From assembly GCA_000245075.1 (NCBI GenBank), contig JH599974.1:48000-111999 (forward strand): a stretch of DNA of 64,000 bases. Direction: 5' to 3'. Below, piece by piece: positions 13,172-22,218 of this stretch. The translations under genes and the position numbers were made by a program. This stretch comes from Acetobacteraceae bacterium AT-5844. GTDB lineage: Bacteria; Pseudomonadota; Alphaproteobacteria; Acetobacterales; Acetobacteraceae. Every line of letters starts with the position of its first letter. Position 1 is the first letter of the stretch. The notes below the pieces were generated by a model. It did no database searches. It had not been told where the DNA came from and was given only the letters and a program-made list of their open reading frames with translations.

Positions 13172-13692
13172 ACGCCATCACCCAACGCGCCCTGCGGAAC
13201 GGTATGCGCCGGCAGGTGGATGTCCCGGACTACGGGCCGAACATCCGCCTAAACCGCGGCGAGGTCGAGAAGACCGAGGGGCCGGATCCTGACGACATCA
13301 AGCGCACAGTCAAGCGGGCCAAGCGCGTCGTGGCGTACGAGGTGCTCCACCGGGCAGGTGTGCTGACCGACGAGCAGCGGGAAGCCTGTGATCGCTATCT
13401 GGTCGAGGCGGAGCGTGCAGTAGGGCGGAGCGGTCGGGCGGACGTGATTGGCCTGGGCGGCGCTGATCCCTGGCGCGCGTTCGGTCCATCGGATCAGCAG
13501 CTTCGGGCCCTGGTTTCGATGCGGAACGTGCGGGCGGCCATTGGCTGCCAGTACCGGGCTCTAGTGGACATGCTGATCCTGGAGAACATGTCGGTCCGGG
13601 ATATCACGAAGCGTCTACGGACAGGGCGGGACGCAGTTAAGACCTCACTTCAAGAAGCCACGACAGCGCTATGCAATCATTGGCGAATTTAG
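13168..13692 (+). CDS. HTH protein before terminase, possible late regulator (174 aa)
   Basis: The true start is ATG 13168. The C-terminal part has IGCQYRALVDMLILENMSVR, then DITKRLRTGRDAVKTSLQEA, which reads as a sigma-70-region-4-like helix-turn-helix. Proteins of this kind directly upstream of small terminase genes often act as late-gene activators or antiterminators (Q/RinA-like position). The hairpin terminator at 13746 between this gene and terS fits an antitermination model. No direct evidence separates activator from antiterminator. Confidence 0.55.
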   Translation: MNAITQRALRNGMRRQVDVPDYGPNIRLNRGEVEKTEGPDPDDIKRTVKRAKRVVAYEVLHRAGVLTDEQREACDRYLVEAERAVGRSGRADVIGLGGADPWRAFGPSDQQLRALVSMRNVRAAIGCQYRALVDMLILENMSVRDITKRLRTGRDAVKTSLQEATTALCNHWRI

Positions 13693-13745
13693 CCCTTGCA
13701 AGCCAGGGCCAACTAGGGCACTATTTATCTAGATTTGAAGAATTG

Positions 13746-13773
13746 CGCCTCGGCCTCACCGCCGAGGCGTTTT
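13746..13773 (+). terminator. Intrinsic terminator between early and late genes
   Basis: CGCCTCGGC-CTCACC-GCCGAGGCG forms a perfect 9-bp stem followed by TTTTG. It lies between the last early gene and the small terminase, so late transcription must read through it or start after it. Confidence 0.7.
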
Positions 13774-13789
13774 GCGTTGGGGGTCTGAG

Positions 13790-14107
13790 ATGGCCGATGG
13801 TCGTTTCAAGCCCGGCAATCCCACGGCCTTCAAGAAGGGCCAGAGCGGCAACCCGGGCGGCCGTCTGAAGGCGGTCAAAGAGGTTGAGGAGCTCGCCCGG
13901 AGCCATACCGAGCTGGCGATCAATGCTCTGGTTGGCGTGCTCAAAAACAAGGAAGCGCCTCCCGCCGCCCAGGTCCGCGCCGCCGAGGTCATCCTAGAAC
14001 GAGGCTGGGGCAAGCCGAGGCAGAGCGTCGAACTGAGCGGGCCTGATGGGGCCGGACTGCCGCTGTCCCTCGAGGTGAGGTTCGTATCCCCGGATGGCGG
14101 CGGTTGA
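13790..14107 (+). CDS. terS: DUF5681-type protein, probable small terminase subunit
   Basis: The N-terminus GRFKPGNPTAFKKGQSGNPG is the DUF5681 signature found in genes directly before large terminase genes. The small subunit recognises phage DNA and controls packaging start. At 105 residues it is short for TerS, but the overlap with terL (ATG inside its last codons) and the position support the call. DNA recognition is inferred. Confidence 0.7.
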   Translation: MADGRFKPGNPTAFKKGQSGNPGGRLKAVKEVEELARSHTELAINALVGVLKNKEAPPAAQVRAAEVILERGWGKPRQSVELSGPDGAGLPLSLEVRFVSPDGGG

Positions 14108-15350
14108 GTTCCCTGAGAAGCTCCAGTGCCTGTTCCAGCCGAAGCGGTACAAGGTCCTCTATGGCGGACGCGGGTCCGGTAAATCATGGGGCGTAGCGCG
14201 CGCGCTGCTGCTGTTAGGGGCCTCCCGGAAGCTCCGGATACTCTGCGCCCGTGAGTTCCAGAACTCGATCAAGGAGAGCGTCCACAAGCTGCTGGACGAC
14301 CAGATCGACGCGCTGGGGCTGCGGGCATACTACCAGGTTCTCGACACCGAGATCCGTGGCCGAAACGGTACGGAGATCATCTTCGAGGGTCTTCGTCGCA
14401 ATTCGACTAAGATTAAGTCGATGGAAGGCATCGACATCTGTTGGGTGGAAGAGGCCCAGACGGTGTCCAAGGCCTCGTGGGATCTGCTGATCCCCACCAT
14501 TCGGGCTAACGGCTCCGAAATTTGGGTCACGTTCAACCCGGACCTGGAAGAAGACGACACTTATCAGCGGTTCGTCGTTTCGCCGCCGTCCAACTCCATC
14601 GTGAAGATGGTGAACTGGAACGACAACCCTTGGTTCCCCGAGGAACTGAGGGTGGAGAAGGACGATCTTCAAGCCCGAGACCTGGACGAATACGACAACG
14701 TCTGGGGTGGGGCCACGAAGAAGAAGGTGGTTGGGGCCCTCTGGTCAAAGGATATGATCGGGCAGTATCGGTTGCCGCGCTGGGCCACGGAGGAAGAGCG
14801 ACAAACCCTCCGCGGCACGCTGCGGCGGATCGTGGTCTCGGTCGATCCCTCTGGTTGCTCAGGCCCTGACGATCAGCGCTCGGACGAGATCGGCATGACC
14901 GTCCAGGGCGTCGATGATGCTGGGAACGGACTGCTGCTCGAAGACCTATCCGGCCGCTTCTCGCCGGAGCAATGGGGCGCCAGGGCCGTGGATGCCATGG
15001 ACCGCTGGCGGGCTGACCGGATCATTGCCGAGAAGAACTTCGGCGGCGCCATGGTCGAGAGCACCATCCGTGTTGCCCGGAAGTCGGCGCCGGTGAAACT
15101 GATTGTGGCCTCTCGCGGCAAACAGCAGCGAGCCGAGCCGGTAGCCGCCCTCTACGAGAAGGGGCGGGTGAAGCATATGGGTCACTTCCCGGAGCTGGAG
15201 CGGCAGATGACGATGTTCTCGACTGCCGGGTTCCAGGGGAAGCGAAGCCCGGACCGCGCCGATGCGATGGTGTGGGGGTTCACTGATCTGATGCTTGGTG
15301 ACAACGATCTTGACGTGATCTCCCGGTTCCGGGCCATGAGCCATGGGTGA
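14094..15350 (+). CDS. terL: Terminase large subunit, PBSX/Terminase_3 family
   Basis: A 418-residue packaging motor. Walker A GGRGSGKS is at residues 24-31 and Walker B ICWVEEA at 115-121, with the VTFNPD coupling motif near residue 145. The nuclease domain shows VVSVDPSG, IIAEKNFGG and DRADAMVWG, which supply acidic metal ligands. It pumps DNA into the prohead and cuts concatemers. It overlaps terS by 14 bp and the portal gene by 8 bp. Confidence 0.93.
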   Translation: MAAVEFPEKLQCLFQPKRYKVLYGGRGSGKSWGVARALLLLGASRKLRILCAREFQNSIKESVHKLLDDQIDALGLRAYYQVLDTEIRGRNGTEIIFEGLRRNSTKIKSMEGIDICWVEEAQTVSKASWDLLIPTIRANGSEIWVTFNPDLEEDDTYQRFVVSPPSNSIVKMVNWNDNPWFPEELRVEKDDLQARDLDEYDNVWGGATKKKVVGALWSKDMIGQYRLPRWATEEERQTLRGTLRRIVVSVDPSGCSGPDDQRSDEIGMTVQGVDDAGNGLLLEDLSGRFSPEQWGARAVDAMDRWRADRIIAEKNFGGAMVESTIRVARKSAPVKLIVASRGKQQRAEPVAALYEKGRVKHMGHFPELERQMTMFSTAGFQGKRSPDRADAMVWGFTDLMLGDNDLDVISRFRAMSHG

Positions 15351-16650
15351 GCTTCGGCACGACTACTACGCCGAGGTCATCGCGGGGCTGATGAACATCC
15401 AGCGCGGCTCGGCGGACTACAGCCAGTCGCTCGATGAGCTCTACGCGGCGGACGGCATCGCTGGCGTCATCGTTGATCGGCCGGCGGAAGATGCTCTCTC
15501 GCGCGGCTTCACTGTCGAGGGCGATCAGGACCGCACCATCCTGTCCGAGGTGGACCGGCTCGACGCGATCCAGCACTTCACGGACGCGGTTCGCTGGTCT
15601 CGGCTCAATGGTGGCGGCGCGATCCTGATCCTGACGGATGACGGGGCCTCCCTCTCGCAGCCGTTGAACCCAGAGCGCATCGGCCTGATCCGTGACCTGA
15701 AGGCTTACCCGATTACGGCCTTGAACCCGACGGCACCTCGGTATCAGGACACCCGGCAGGCCAACTACGGCCAGCCGATCTTCTATGACATCACGCCTGA
15801 GTACGGCGACAACTTCAACGTTCACGAGAGCCGCCTCCTGAAGGTCTCCGGCGCGCCGCTGACCTACGCCGCCGCTCGTGGCCGCACGATCCCCTGGCAG
15901 GGCCGCTCTGCCCTTGAGGCCTGCCGCGACGACCTGTGGCGCTATCGTGAAGCTCTGCGGCTGACGCGCGAGATCATGCGCCGCAAGCAGCAGGCTGTGT
16001 ACAAGATGAAGGAGATGGCCAAGGCGATCGGCCAGACACTGACCAATCCTGACGGCTCCATTGCCTTCGACGGTAAGCGGGTGGTGATGGACCGCCTCGC
16101 GCTGGCCGATATGGTGCGCGGCGTAATGACGACCGTAGCCGTGGACGGCGAAGATGACTTCACGGTTCTGGATACCAACCTGAGCGGCATTTCGGACGTC
16201 CTAGGGGGCTTCAAGACCGCGCTGTCGGCGTCCTCCCGCATGCCTGTTCCGATCCTCTACGGAGACGGCCTGAGCGGGTTAGGAAACAGCGGGCAGGGCG
16301 AGCAGGGCATCTATCACGGCCTGCTTAAGACGACCCAGGAGCGGGACATCCGCCCCGCTCTGGAGCGGTTCGTGTCGCTACTGTGGAAGCAGAAAGAGGT
16401 CCGCGTCCCAGAGCCAGAGCGCTGGCGCGTAGTGTTCAACCCGCTGTGGTCTCCGACTGAGAAGGAGGCTGCCGACGCCGAGCTGGTTCGGGCGAATGCT
16501 CGGAAGACTGAGGCCGAGGCGCTTGTGGTGTTGGCGGACGGGCAACTCATCAGCCAGGAGGCGGGCATGGCCTACGCTGCAAAGCGCTGGCCGGAGCTGG
16601 AAATCGCGACCGAGCAAAGGGCGGTGATGCCGGATGATGACGCCCCGTAA
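15343..16650 (+). CDS. Phage portal protein, DUF1073-like
   Basis: The 435-residue protein follows terL and begins MGELRHDYYAEVIAGLMNIQ. It has the portal-like ADGIAGVIVDRPAEDALSRG segment and FNPLWSPTEKEAADAE near the end, characteristic of DUF1073 portal proteins. Twelve copies form the ring through which DNA enters and leaves the head. The DUF1073 family has been partly renamed after Acb1 because of a fused domain in some members; no such nuclease domain is present here. Confidence 0.85.
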   Translation: MGELRHDYYAEVIAGLMNIQRGSADYSQSLDELYAADGIAGVIVDRPAEDALSRGFTVEGDQDRTILSEVDRLDAIQHFTDAVRWSRLNGGGAILILTDDGASLSQPLNPERIGLIRDLKAYPITALNPTAPRYQDTRQANYGQPIFYDITPEYGDNFNVHESRLLKVSGAPLTYAAARGRTIPWQGRSALEACRDDLWRYREALRLTREIMRRKQQAVYKMKEMAKAIGQTLTNPDGSIAFDGKRVVMDRLALADMVRGVMTTVAVDGEDDFTVLDTNLSGISDVLGGFKTALSASSRMPVPILYGDGLSGLGNSGQGEQGIYHGLLKTTQERDIRPALERFVSLLWKQKEVRVPEPERWRVVFNPLWSPTEKEAADAELVRANARKTEAEALVVLADGQLISQEAGMAYAAKRWPELEIATEQRAVMPDDDAP

Positions 16651-17455
16651 GCGTCGTCGCCAGATGCGCTACCCACTCAGCGCAGAGGTTTCTTACCGCG
16701 CGGCGCTGCGCCGGCTGGTGAATGACCTGGGCGCGCTGCTGAGGGATGAGATGGACGCCCACGGGCAGGCTATCGTGGATCAGGCTGCGGCCCGGTCCGA
16801 CGACGACGGACCGGTACCCCGCCCCCGGGGCTGGGTGCAAATCCTGATCCAGCTTCTGGAGCGCGTGGCGGCCGGCATCATTACGAGCCAGCGCCAGGCC
16901 GAGGCGGTAATGACCAGCATCGCCGGCCGGACTGCGGACATCAATCAGCGCGAGTGGCGCGAACTGGTCCGCTCTGCCTATGGCGTGGACATCCTCCGCG
17001 GCGAGCCATGGTTGGCGGATCAGCTATCGGCCTGGGAGCAGGTGAACCTTGGGTTGATCCGGTCCCTGCCGCAGACAGCGATCGACCAGATCCGGACGCA
17101 GGTGACGCAGGCGGTCACGCAGGGCCAGAGCCTTCGCGAGATCAAGGCCATCATCCGGGACCGCCTGGAGGTGGCTGATAGCCGGGCTGAGCTGATTGCC
17201 CGGGACCAGATCGCGAAGCTGAACGCGGACCTGACGGAACGCCGGCAGAGGGCGATCGGCGTCACGAGCTATGTGTGGCGCACAATGGGCGATGAGAGGG
17301 TCAGGCCCTCTCATGCCGCGCACAACGGCAAGGTTTTCCAGTGGGCCAAGCCGCCGGCTGGCACTGGACACCCCGGGAATGATGTCCGTTGCCGATGCTA
17401 CGCGGACCCTGTGCTGCCAGAGATGACTGAGACCGAGGTGCAAGCCCTCGGCTAG
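16634..17455 (+). CDS. Phage head morphogenesis / minor capsid protein (Mu gpF-like)
   Basis: The C-terminal part has the family's Cys/His-containing signature (DERVRPSHAAHNGKVF, then HPGNDVRCRCYADP), typical of Mu gpF/SPP1 gp7-like proteins. These bind the portal and help head assembly or DNA ejection. The N-terminal half is helical. It overlaps the portal gene by 17 bp, as is usual. Confidence 0.85.
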   Translation: MMTPRKRRRQMRYPLSAEVSYRAALRRLVNDLGALLRDEMDAHGQAIVDQAAARSDDDGPVPRPRGWVQILIQLLERVAAGIITSQRQAEAVMTSIAGRTADINQREWRELVRSAYGVDILRGEPWLADQLSAWEQVNLGLIRSLPQTAIDQIRTQVTQAVTQGQSLREIKAIIRDRLEVADSRAELIARDQIAKLNADLTERRQRAIGVTSYVWRTMGDERVRPSHAAHNGKVFQWAKPPAGTGHPGNDVRCRCYADPVLPEMTETEVQALG

Positions 17456-17472
17456 ATTGACAAGGAGGCCCG

Positions 17473-18549
17473 ATGGAAGCGACCCGCTATGATGCGGTGC
17501 CGTTCAAGGCCACCATTTCGCCCGAGGGCTATCTCACTGACAGCCCGATCCTGGCCCGTGTTGGGGTTCAGACCTACCGCGATAGGAACGGCCGTGAGTG
17601 GCGCGAGTACCGGCCTCCTGAGGCTGTCTTCGCGCCGGAGCACCTGGCCGCGATCCGTGGTCGTCCAATCATCGACGGCCATATCGCCCGCGTGGATGCG
17701 GCTAACGCTCGCGCCCATACGATCGGCACGATCTTGAGCGAGGGCCGCCAGGACGGCGATCACCTCCGGGCCGACATCATCATCCACGATCCCACGCCCG
17801 TTCTGAAGGGCGGCAAGCGCGAGCTGAGCCTGGGCTACCGGGTCAAGGTGCGTGACGAGCCTGGCACCACGCCGAACGGCGAGAGGTACGACCGGATCGT
17901 GGAGCAAATCGCGATGGTGGATCACCTCGCCATCGTGCCGAAGGGACGGGCCGGCGTCGCTCGTCTCAACCTCGATGCAGACGACGCCGTATCCTTCACA
18001 GACGATGAGGAGGCCGATTTGGCCGATAAACTCGCCACGGTCCGCCTCGACGGTGGGCTGACCTATGAGGCGCCGCCGGAAGTCGCTCAGGCTCTCGAGG
18101 CTGCCCGCGCTGCACTCACCGCCGCCAATGAGCGTGCTGACCGCGCCGAGGCTGCCCGCGACGGCTTGCAGGCCAAGGTGGATGGCTTCGAGGCCGAGAA
18201 GACGAAGATCCGCGCCGATGCTGCCGCCGAAGCGCGCGCCCGCTTGGCGCTGGAAGCCGAGGCGGCCAAGCATGGCATTGAAGTCCGTGGCGACATGGCC
18301 GACCGCGCCATCCGCGAGGCGGTGATCGTCAAGGTGCGCGGTGCGACTGAATTCGCCAACCGTTCCGACGACTATGTCTCGGCCGCCTTCGACATGGCTG
18401 TGCAGGACGCCAAGGCTCGCAACGACGCGGCCAGCCAGCAGCGCTCTCAAAGCAATGGCGGCGCCCCGCGTCAGGACGCTGATCTACCCAAGGCCATCCG
18501 CTCCGCTGCTGCGGCGCGTGACGCCATGATCCGCAGCAACCGCATCTAA
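17473..18549 (+). CDS. DUF2213 protein, probable prohead protease/scaffold
   Basis: The first 180 residues (EATRYDAVPFKATISPEGYL onward, with GRPIIDGHI, GKRELSLGY and MVDHLAIVPKGR) match DUF2213. This replaces the separate protease gene in this type of head operon. Residues 200-290 form a long Ala/Glu-rich coiled coil (EAARAALTAANERADRAEAA) that looks like an internal scaffold. Fusion of protease and scaffold in one chain is known in tailed phages. The catalytic role is inferred. Confidence 0.78.
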   Translation: MEATRYDAVPFKATISPEGYLTDSPILARVGVQTYRDRNGREWREYRPPEAVFAPEHLAAIRGRPIIDGHIARVDAANARAHTIGTILSEGRQDGDHLRADIIIHDPTPVLKGGKRELSLGYRVKVRDEPGTTPNGERYDRIVEQIAMVDHLAIVPKGRAGVARLNLDADDAVSFTDDEEADLADKLATVRLDGGLTYEAPPEVAQALEAARAALTAANERADRAEAARDGLQAKVDGFEAEKTKIRADAAAEARARLALEAEAAKHGIEVRGDMADRAIREAVIVKVRGATEFANRSDDYVSAAFDMAVQDAKARNDAASQQRSQSNGGAPRQDADLPKAIRSAAAARDAMIRSNRI

Positions 18550-18560
18550 GGAGACCCGCG

Positions 18561-19046
18561 ATGCTGACCTCCGATTTCGTGGTGCGGGACGGCGTTGCGC
18601 CGGGCCTGCCCGGGCTTCTCTATGACAGCGGCTTCACCGACAAGGTGACGGTCCCATGCGGCGCCACGGCGCAGCCGTTCGGCACCTTGGTGGCCTATGT
18701 GTCCGCGACCGGCATCTCCGTGCTCCCCATCGGCACGAACCCCATCGTCGGCGTGGCCCTCAAGGATGACGCTATCGCGAGCGATGGCTATGTCCAGTAC
18801 GACGCCATGACCGTGGTTCGCCGCGGCCGTGTATGGGCTCTGGCGTCAGGCACGTGCACCAAGGATGCGGTGGCCAAGTATGCCCCCGCTACTGGCGTAT
18901 TTGCAGATGCCGGCACCGCGACGCTGGCGAATGCCAAGTTCCTGAGCGGCAACATCACTGTCCCGGCTTTCGGCCCGGGCGGCACCTCGGTCCAGATCGT
19001 CCTGGTCGAGCTGCATGACCCCTCCGTTGATGCCACTGGCGCCTGA
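18561..19046 (+). CDS. Capsid cement/decoration protein (Gp24-like)
   Basis: A 161-residue beta-rich protein (ISVLPIGTNPIVGVALKDDA, MTVVRRGRVWALASGTC) located between the protease/scaffold and major capsid genes. Length, location and these strands match structural cement proteins of the Gp24/DUF2190-like type that stabilise the expanded head. Assignment is by resemblance and context. Confidence 0.68.
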   Translation: MLTSDFVVRDGVAPGLPGLLYDSGFTDKVTVPCGATAQPFGTLVAYVSATGISVLPIGTNPIVGVALKDDAIASDGYVQYDAMTVVRRGRVWALASGTCTKDAVAKYAPATGVFADAGTATLANAKFLSGNITVPAFGPGGTSVQIVLVELHDPSVDATGA

Positions 19047-19060
19047 GAGGACCTGAACAC

Positions 19061-20068
19061 ATGAGCACCGCTAATCAGGTCCCCCAGATGGACCTGCCCG
19101 CTCGCTTCGACGCGAAGGAGTGGACTTCCTACGACGAGGCCGACCGCATCGCCATCGAACTGGCCGTGCCGGAGCTGCGTAACGACGAGGCCAGCATCAT
19201 CGCGGCCCGCCAGCTCGACTACGTGAAGGCGCGCGTCTACACCCGCAAGCTCCCGGAAATGACAGGCGACCTGCTCATTCCGACCGAGACGGATGTGCCG
19301 GAGGGCGCGAACAGCGTCATCTACCGCCTCTATGACGTGGTGGGCGTTGCCAAGATCATCGGCAACTACGCCGACGACTTGCCGCGTGTGGACGTCCGCG
19401 GCCGTGAGATGTCGGCCCGCGTCCGCTCCATCGGTGATAGCTACGGCTATAGCCAGCAGGACCTTCGGGCGTCTGCGCTGTCCGGTACCAACCTTCCGGC
19501 GCGGAAGGGCGACATGGCTCGCTTGGCCGTGGCGCGGAAGGAGAATGCCATCAAGTTCGTGGGCGATACCGCCTACGGCATGTACGGCCTGCTGAACCAC
19601 CCGAACGTTCCGACCGTGACGGTCCTGAACGGCGACTGGGAGAACCCGGCGACTACCGGCCAGGAGATTGTGGACGACGTGATCGCGCTGCTGAATGGCA
19701 TCGTGACGCAGTCGTCCGGCACCCACCGCGCGACAGTCATTGGCATGGACAACCTGCGCCTGTCCTATCTGAACACGCGCCGGATGGGCACCACAACCGA
19801 GCAGACCGCGGGCCAGTTCCTCCGCTCCATTTACCCCAACCTGACCTGGGCCGAAGTGCCCGAGTTCCAGGGCGCGGGCGCGGGCGGCACCAACGTTATG
19901 TGGGCGGCTGAGCGTGACCCGGCGAACTACCACTACGAGGCCGTCATGCCCTTCCGCCAGTACGCCCCCCAGGCCCGTAACCTCGAACTGGTCATCCCGT
20001 GCGAGGCGCGTTCCGGCGGCGTGATCATCGAGCAGTCGCTCAGCATGGCCAAGATGGAGGGCATCTGA
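19061..20068 (+). CDS. Major capsid protein, DUF2184 family
   Basis: The 335-residue protein has AYGMYGLLNHPNVPTVTV-like (residues 167-184) and DDVIALLNGIVTQSSGTHRA (residues 207-226) segments, diagnostic of DUF2184 major capsid proteins with the HK97 fold. It builds the icosahedral shell. Its gene follows cement and precedes small neck genes, the normal order. No N-terminal delta domain is apparent, in line with scaffolding by the DUF2213 protein. Confidence 0.9.
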   Translation: MSTANQVPQMDLPARFDAKEWTSYDEADRIAIELAVPELRNDEASIIAARQLDYVKARVYTRKLPEMTGDLLIPTETDVPEGANSVIYRLYDVVGVAKIIGNYADDLPRVDVRGREMSARVRSIGDSYGYSQQDLRASALSGTNLPARKGDMARLAVARKENAIKFVGDTAYGMYGLLNHPNVPTVTVLNGDWENPATTGQEIVDDVIALLNGIVTQSSGTHRATVIGMDNLRLSYLNTRRMGTTTEQTAGQFLRSIYPNLTWAEVPEFQGAGAGGTNVMWAAERDPANYHYEAVMPFRQYAPQARNLELVIPCEARSGGVIIEQSLSMAKMEGI

Positions 20069-20070
20069 TC

Positions 20071-20277
20071 ATGGCGAAGTACGTGAACAAGGGCGAAGGA
20101 GGCTTCGCCCGCGTCATCCATGTCGGCGGCGTCATGCTGGTGCCTGGCGTCGAGACCGAGATACCGGACAACGTTGCCGGCCGGGTTAAGGGCTTCAAGG
20201 CGCTTCTGGATAGCGGCGTGGTGGAGCCCGTGAAGGGTGACGCCAAGACGGCCGCGGCGGACGCCAAGAGGTCCTGA
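20071..20277 (+). CDS. Small structural protein after capsid gene (68 aa)
   Basis: ATG 20071 is two bases after the capsid stop. The protein MAKYVNKGEGGFARVIHVGG has a beta-rich core (VMLVPGVETEIPDNV) and a Lys/Ala tail. Proteins of this size here are often head-tail joining or minor head components; this one is not identified further. Confidence 0.6.
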   Translation: MAKYVNKGEGGFARVIHVGGVMLVPGVETEIPDNVAGRVKGFKALLDSGVVEPVKGDAKTAAADAKRS

Positions 20278-20648
20278 TGACCCCGGCCGAGCACCTCGCG
20301 ATGGCCTACCCGGGCATCACCACGGGGCTGCCGGCTGGCGTCGCTGACTGGGCAATGGGGCTGGCGCGGTACCGCAGCCCCGCTTGCCTTCCCGAGGACC
20401 TCCAGAACCTCGCCCAAGCGCATTTCGCGGCCTACCTGCTGATGGTGCGCAAGGCATCCGAGGCCGGCGTAACCGACCCGTCTGCTCCGACCAGCTCGAT
20501 CATCGAGGAGCGGGAAGGGGATGTCACGGTGCGCTACGCTGATCCCGGCGCTTTCTCTGGACCGGGCGCCGGTCCTTACGCCGCCTGGAAGGCCCTCAAC
20601 GACATCTGCGGCACTGGATACGGCGCGATCCTGACCCGCTTCGGCTGA
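20277..20648 (+). CDS. DUF4054 head-tail adaptor-like protein
   Basis: The protein has AHFAAYLLMVRKASEAGVTD and ends YGAILTRFG, typical of the DUF4054 family found just after major capsid genes. By position it is the adaptor ring that docks below the portal. It shares a one-base overlap (TGATG) with the gene before. Confidence 0.75.
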   Translation: MTPAEHLAMAYPGITTGLPAGVADWAMGLARYRSPACLPEDLQNLAQAHFAAYLLMVRKASEAGVTDPSAPTSSIIEEREGDVTVRYADPGAFSGPGAGPYAAWKALNDICGTGYGAILTRFG

Positions 20649-20659
20649 GGAGGCCCGCC

Positions 20660-21118
20660 ATGCCTCGTGATGGTGTCGTGGTCATCGACCGCGGATGGAA
20701 CCGTGCGATCCAGGCGTCCCGCATGATCAACCGGCGGGCTGTGAAGGTGGGGCTCCGTGCGGGCCCAGCGAATGACGGTGTGCAGGTGGTGGATTACGCC
20801 ATCTTCAACGAGTTCGGCACTGCACATATCCCGGCGCGCCCTTTCATGCGGCACACGGCCGACACGCAGGAGAGGCCCCTCCAGGCCTACACGCGTCGGC
20901 TCATCGGTCCCATGCTGGACGGGCGAATGGGCGTGGATACGGTCCTGTCCTCAGTCGGGCAGTGGTATCAGGCGGCGATGCGGCGGACGATCCGCCAGTC
21001 ACGTTCCTGGGCTGACCCGAATGCTCCGTCAACGATTGCCCTGAAGGGTAGCAGCACGCCCCTGATCGACCAGGGCGTGCTTGTCTCCAGCATCGACTTC
21101 GAAATCACCCCACGCTGA
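20660..21118 (+). CDS. Neck/tail-completion protein (HK97 gp10-like)
   Basis: Contains VDYAIFNEFGTAHIPARPFM at about residues 45-64. The 'a.fnEfGt..iPaRPFmr' motif is the hallmark of virion morphogenesis/HK97 gp10-like proteins. These make the connector between head and tail. Size (152 residues) and position fit. Confidence 0.82.
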   Translation: MPRDGVVVIDRGWNRAIQASRMINRRAVKVGLRAGPANDGVQVVDYAIFNEFGTAHIPARPFMRHTADTQERPLQAYTRRLIGPMLDGRMGVDTVLSSVGQWYQAAMRRTIRQSRSWADPNAPSTIALKGSSTPLIDQGVLVSSIDFEITPR

Positions 21119-21501
21119 TGCGCCGCTTCCGTCAGCCCCTGCCGGTGATCCGACGCCGGCCGGGCGAGTATGTCCGCGGCATCTGGCAACCGGAATTTGA
21201 GCCGCAACCCGTCACTGTCGAACTCGGCATCCAGCCGGCAACGGCTAGCGATTACGAGAAGGTCCAGTCTGAACCCGGAGGTCGCCGCATATCGGCTCTC
21301 CTCCGCGCCTACGGACCTCTTGAGCCGGTCCTATCCGTGGCTGGAGACGGCAATTCCAACGGAGACCTAGTCCAATACGATGGCCGCTACTGGCTCGTCA
21401 TCGGCAAGCACGTCCGGCATCACCTGAGCGCCCGGGTGCGGCACATCCGCTACTTGCTGGCGCAGGAGGTGGAGCATTCGGACGGGGAGGTGGTGTCATA
21501 G
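21118..21501 (+). CDS. Head-tail joining protein (127 aa)
   Basis: The N-terminal RRFRQPLPVIRRRPGEYVRG and the GRYWLVIGKHVRHHLSARVR segment recall small head-closure/stopper proteins. It starts at the stop codon of the previous gene. Assignment rests mainly on position between tail-completion and neck-terminator genes. Confidence 0.6.
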   Translation: MRRFRQPLPVIRRRPGEYVRGIWQPEFEPQPVTVELGIQPATASDYEKVQSEPGGRRISALLRAYGPLEPVLSVAGDGNSNGDLVQYDGRYWLVIGKHVRHHLSARVRHIRYLLAQEVEHSDGEVVS

Positions 21502-21503
21502 CT

Positions 21504-21695
21504 ATGACGACCTACGCCCTGTGCGTCCACTTTTGCAAAGTCTGCCACTGGACTGGCCGACTGCCCACGGAAAGGCCCAGGGACTACGACTGGGAGACGG
21601 CCTGGCGATACCGGGACCAACCACATCTTTCCGCGCGAGTTTGCGGGGCATGTGACGGGCGAGGCTTCAACACCTCTATGGAGCCAAGGTCGTGA
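21504..21695 (+). CDS. Small CxxC zinc protein within neck gene block (63 aa)
   Basis: CVHFCKVCHWTGR near the start and CGACDGRGF near the end make two knuckles for one zinc. It lies between structural genes and overlaps the next GTG start by four bases. A zinc-ribbon protein in a neck operon is unusual. It may be non-structural. Confidence 0.5.
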   Translation: MTTYALCVHFCKVCHWTGRLPTERPRDYDWETAWRYRDQPHLSARVCGACDGRGFNTSMEPRS

Positions 21696-22207
21696 AGGCG
21701 CTCCTGGACCTCCTGATCCCCCTGGCGATGCCGCGGCCTCTTATCCTGGCGGATCAGAACGGCCCCCGTCCTGAGAAGCCGTACTACTCGCTGAAGGTGA
21801 GCCTGATCGGAAGCGCGCCGCTCATTGAGACGAAACCGAACAAGCAGGGCGCTGCGATCTACCACGAGCACGGCACGCTCCAGTGCGAGGTTCAGTGCTT
21901 TGGCAAGGATGCGGCGGCGCTACTCCGGCAGCTCGGCATCAAGCTCCGCATGCCGCTCACGGCCATCAAGGCTGAGCAGGCAGGCGTCTCTATCGCCAGC
22001 GTAGATCAGGCCCGGGACCTGACCGCGCTGCTCCAGGCGAGCCAGTACGAAGAGCGCGCCATCCTGGAATTTCGGGCGCATGCCATCGCCTCTGTGACCG
22101 ACGACGTGAGCCTCATTGAGCACGTCATCCTGAATTGCCCGGCCGAAGACGGCCACCAGCACGTCATTTCCTCTCCTGATGCGGCAACCGCGCCGCCCAA
22201 TTCCTGA
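21692..22207 (+). CDS. Phage neck terminator protein (gp12/LIC_12616-like)
   Basis: The 171-residue protein has PRPEKPYYSLKVSLIGSA near residue 26, matching the 'rP..pY.tlkv' motif of the neck terminator family that caps contractile or long tails. It is followed by a helical middle and an acidic C-terminus. GTG start. It directly precedes the sheath gene, which fits. Confidence 0.75.
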   Translation: MKALLDLLIPLAMPRPLILADQNGPRPEKPYYSLKVSLIGSAPLIETKPNKQGAAIYHEHGTLQCEVQCFGKDAAALLRQLGIKLRMPLTAIKAEQAGVSIASVDQARDLTALLQASQYEERAILEFRAHAIASVTDDVSLIEHVILNCPAEDGHQHVISSPDAATAPPNS

Positions 22208-22218
22208 CGGAGGGCCTC

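Noticed and set aside
17452-18450. 332-codon minus-strand frame over the DUF2213 gene
   Set aside because: Antisense shadow with repetitive His/Gly composition and no domain.
18788-19933. 381-codon minus-strand frame over the cement and capsid genes
   Set aside because: Shadow of two well-supported structural genes; no recognisable motif.
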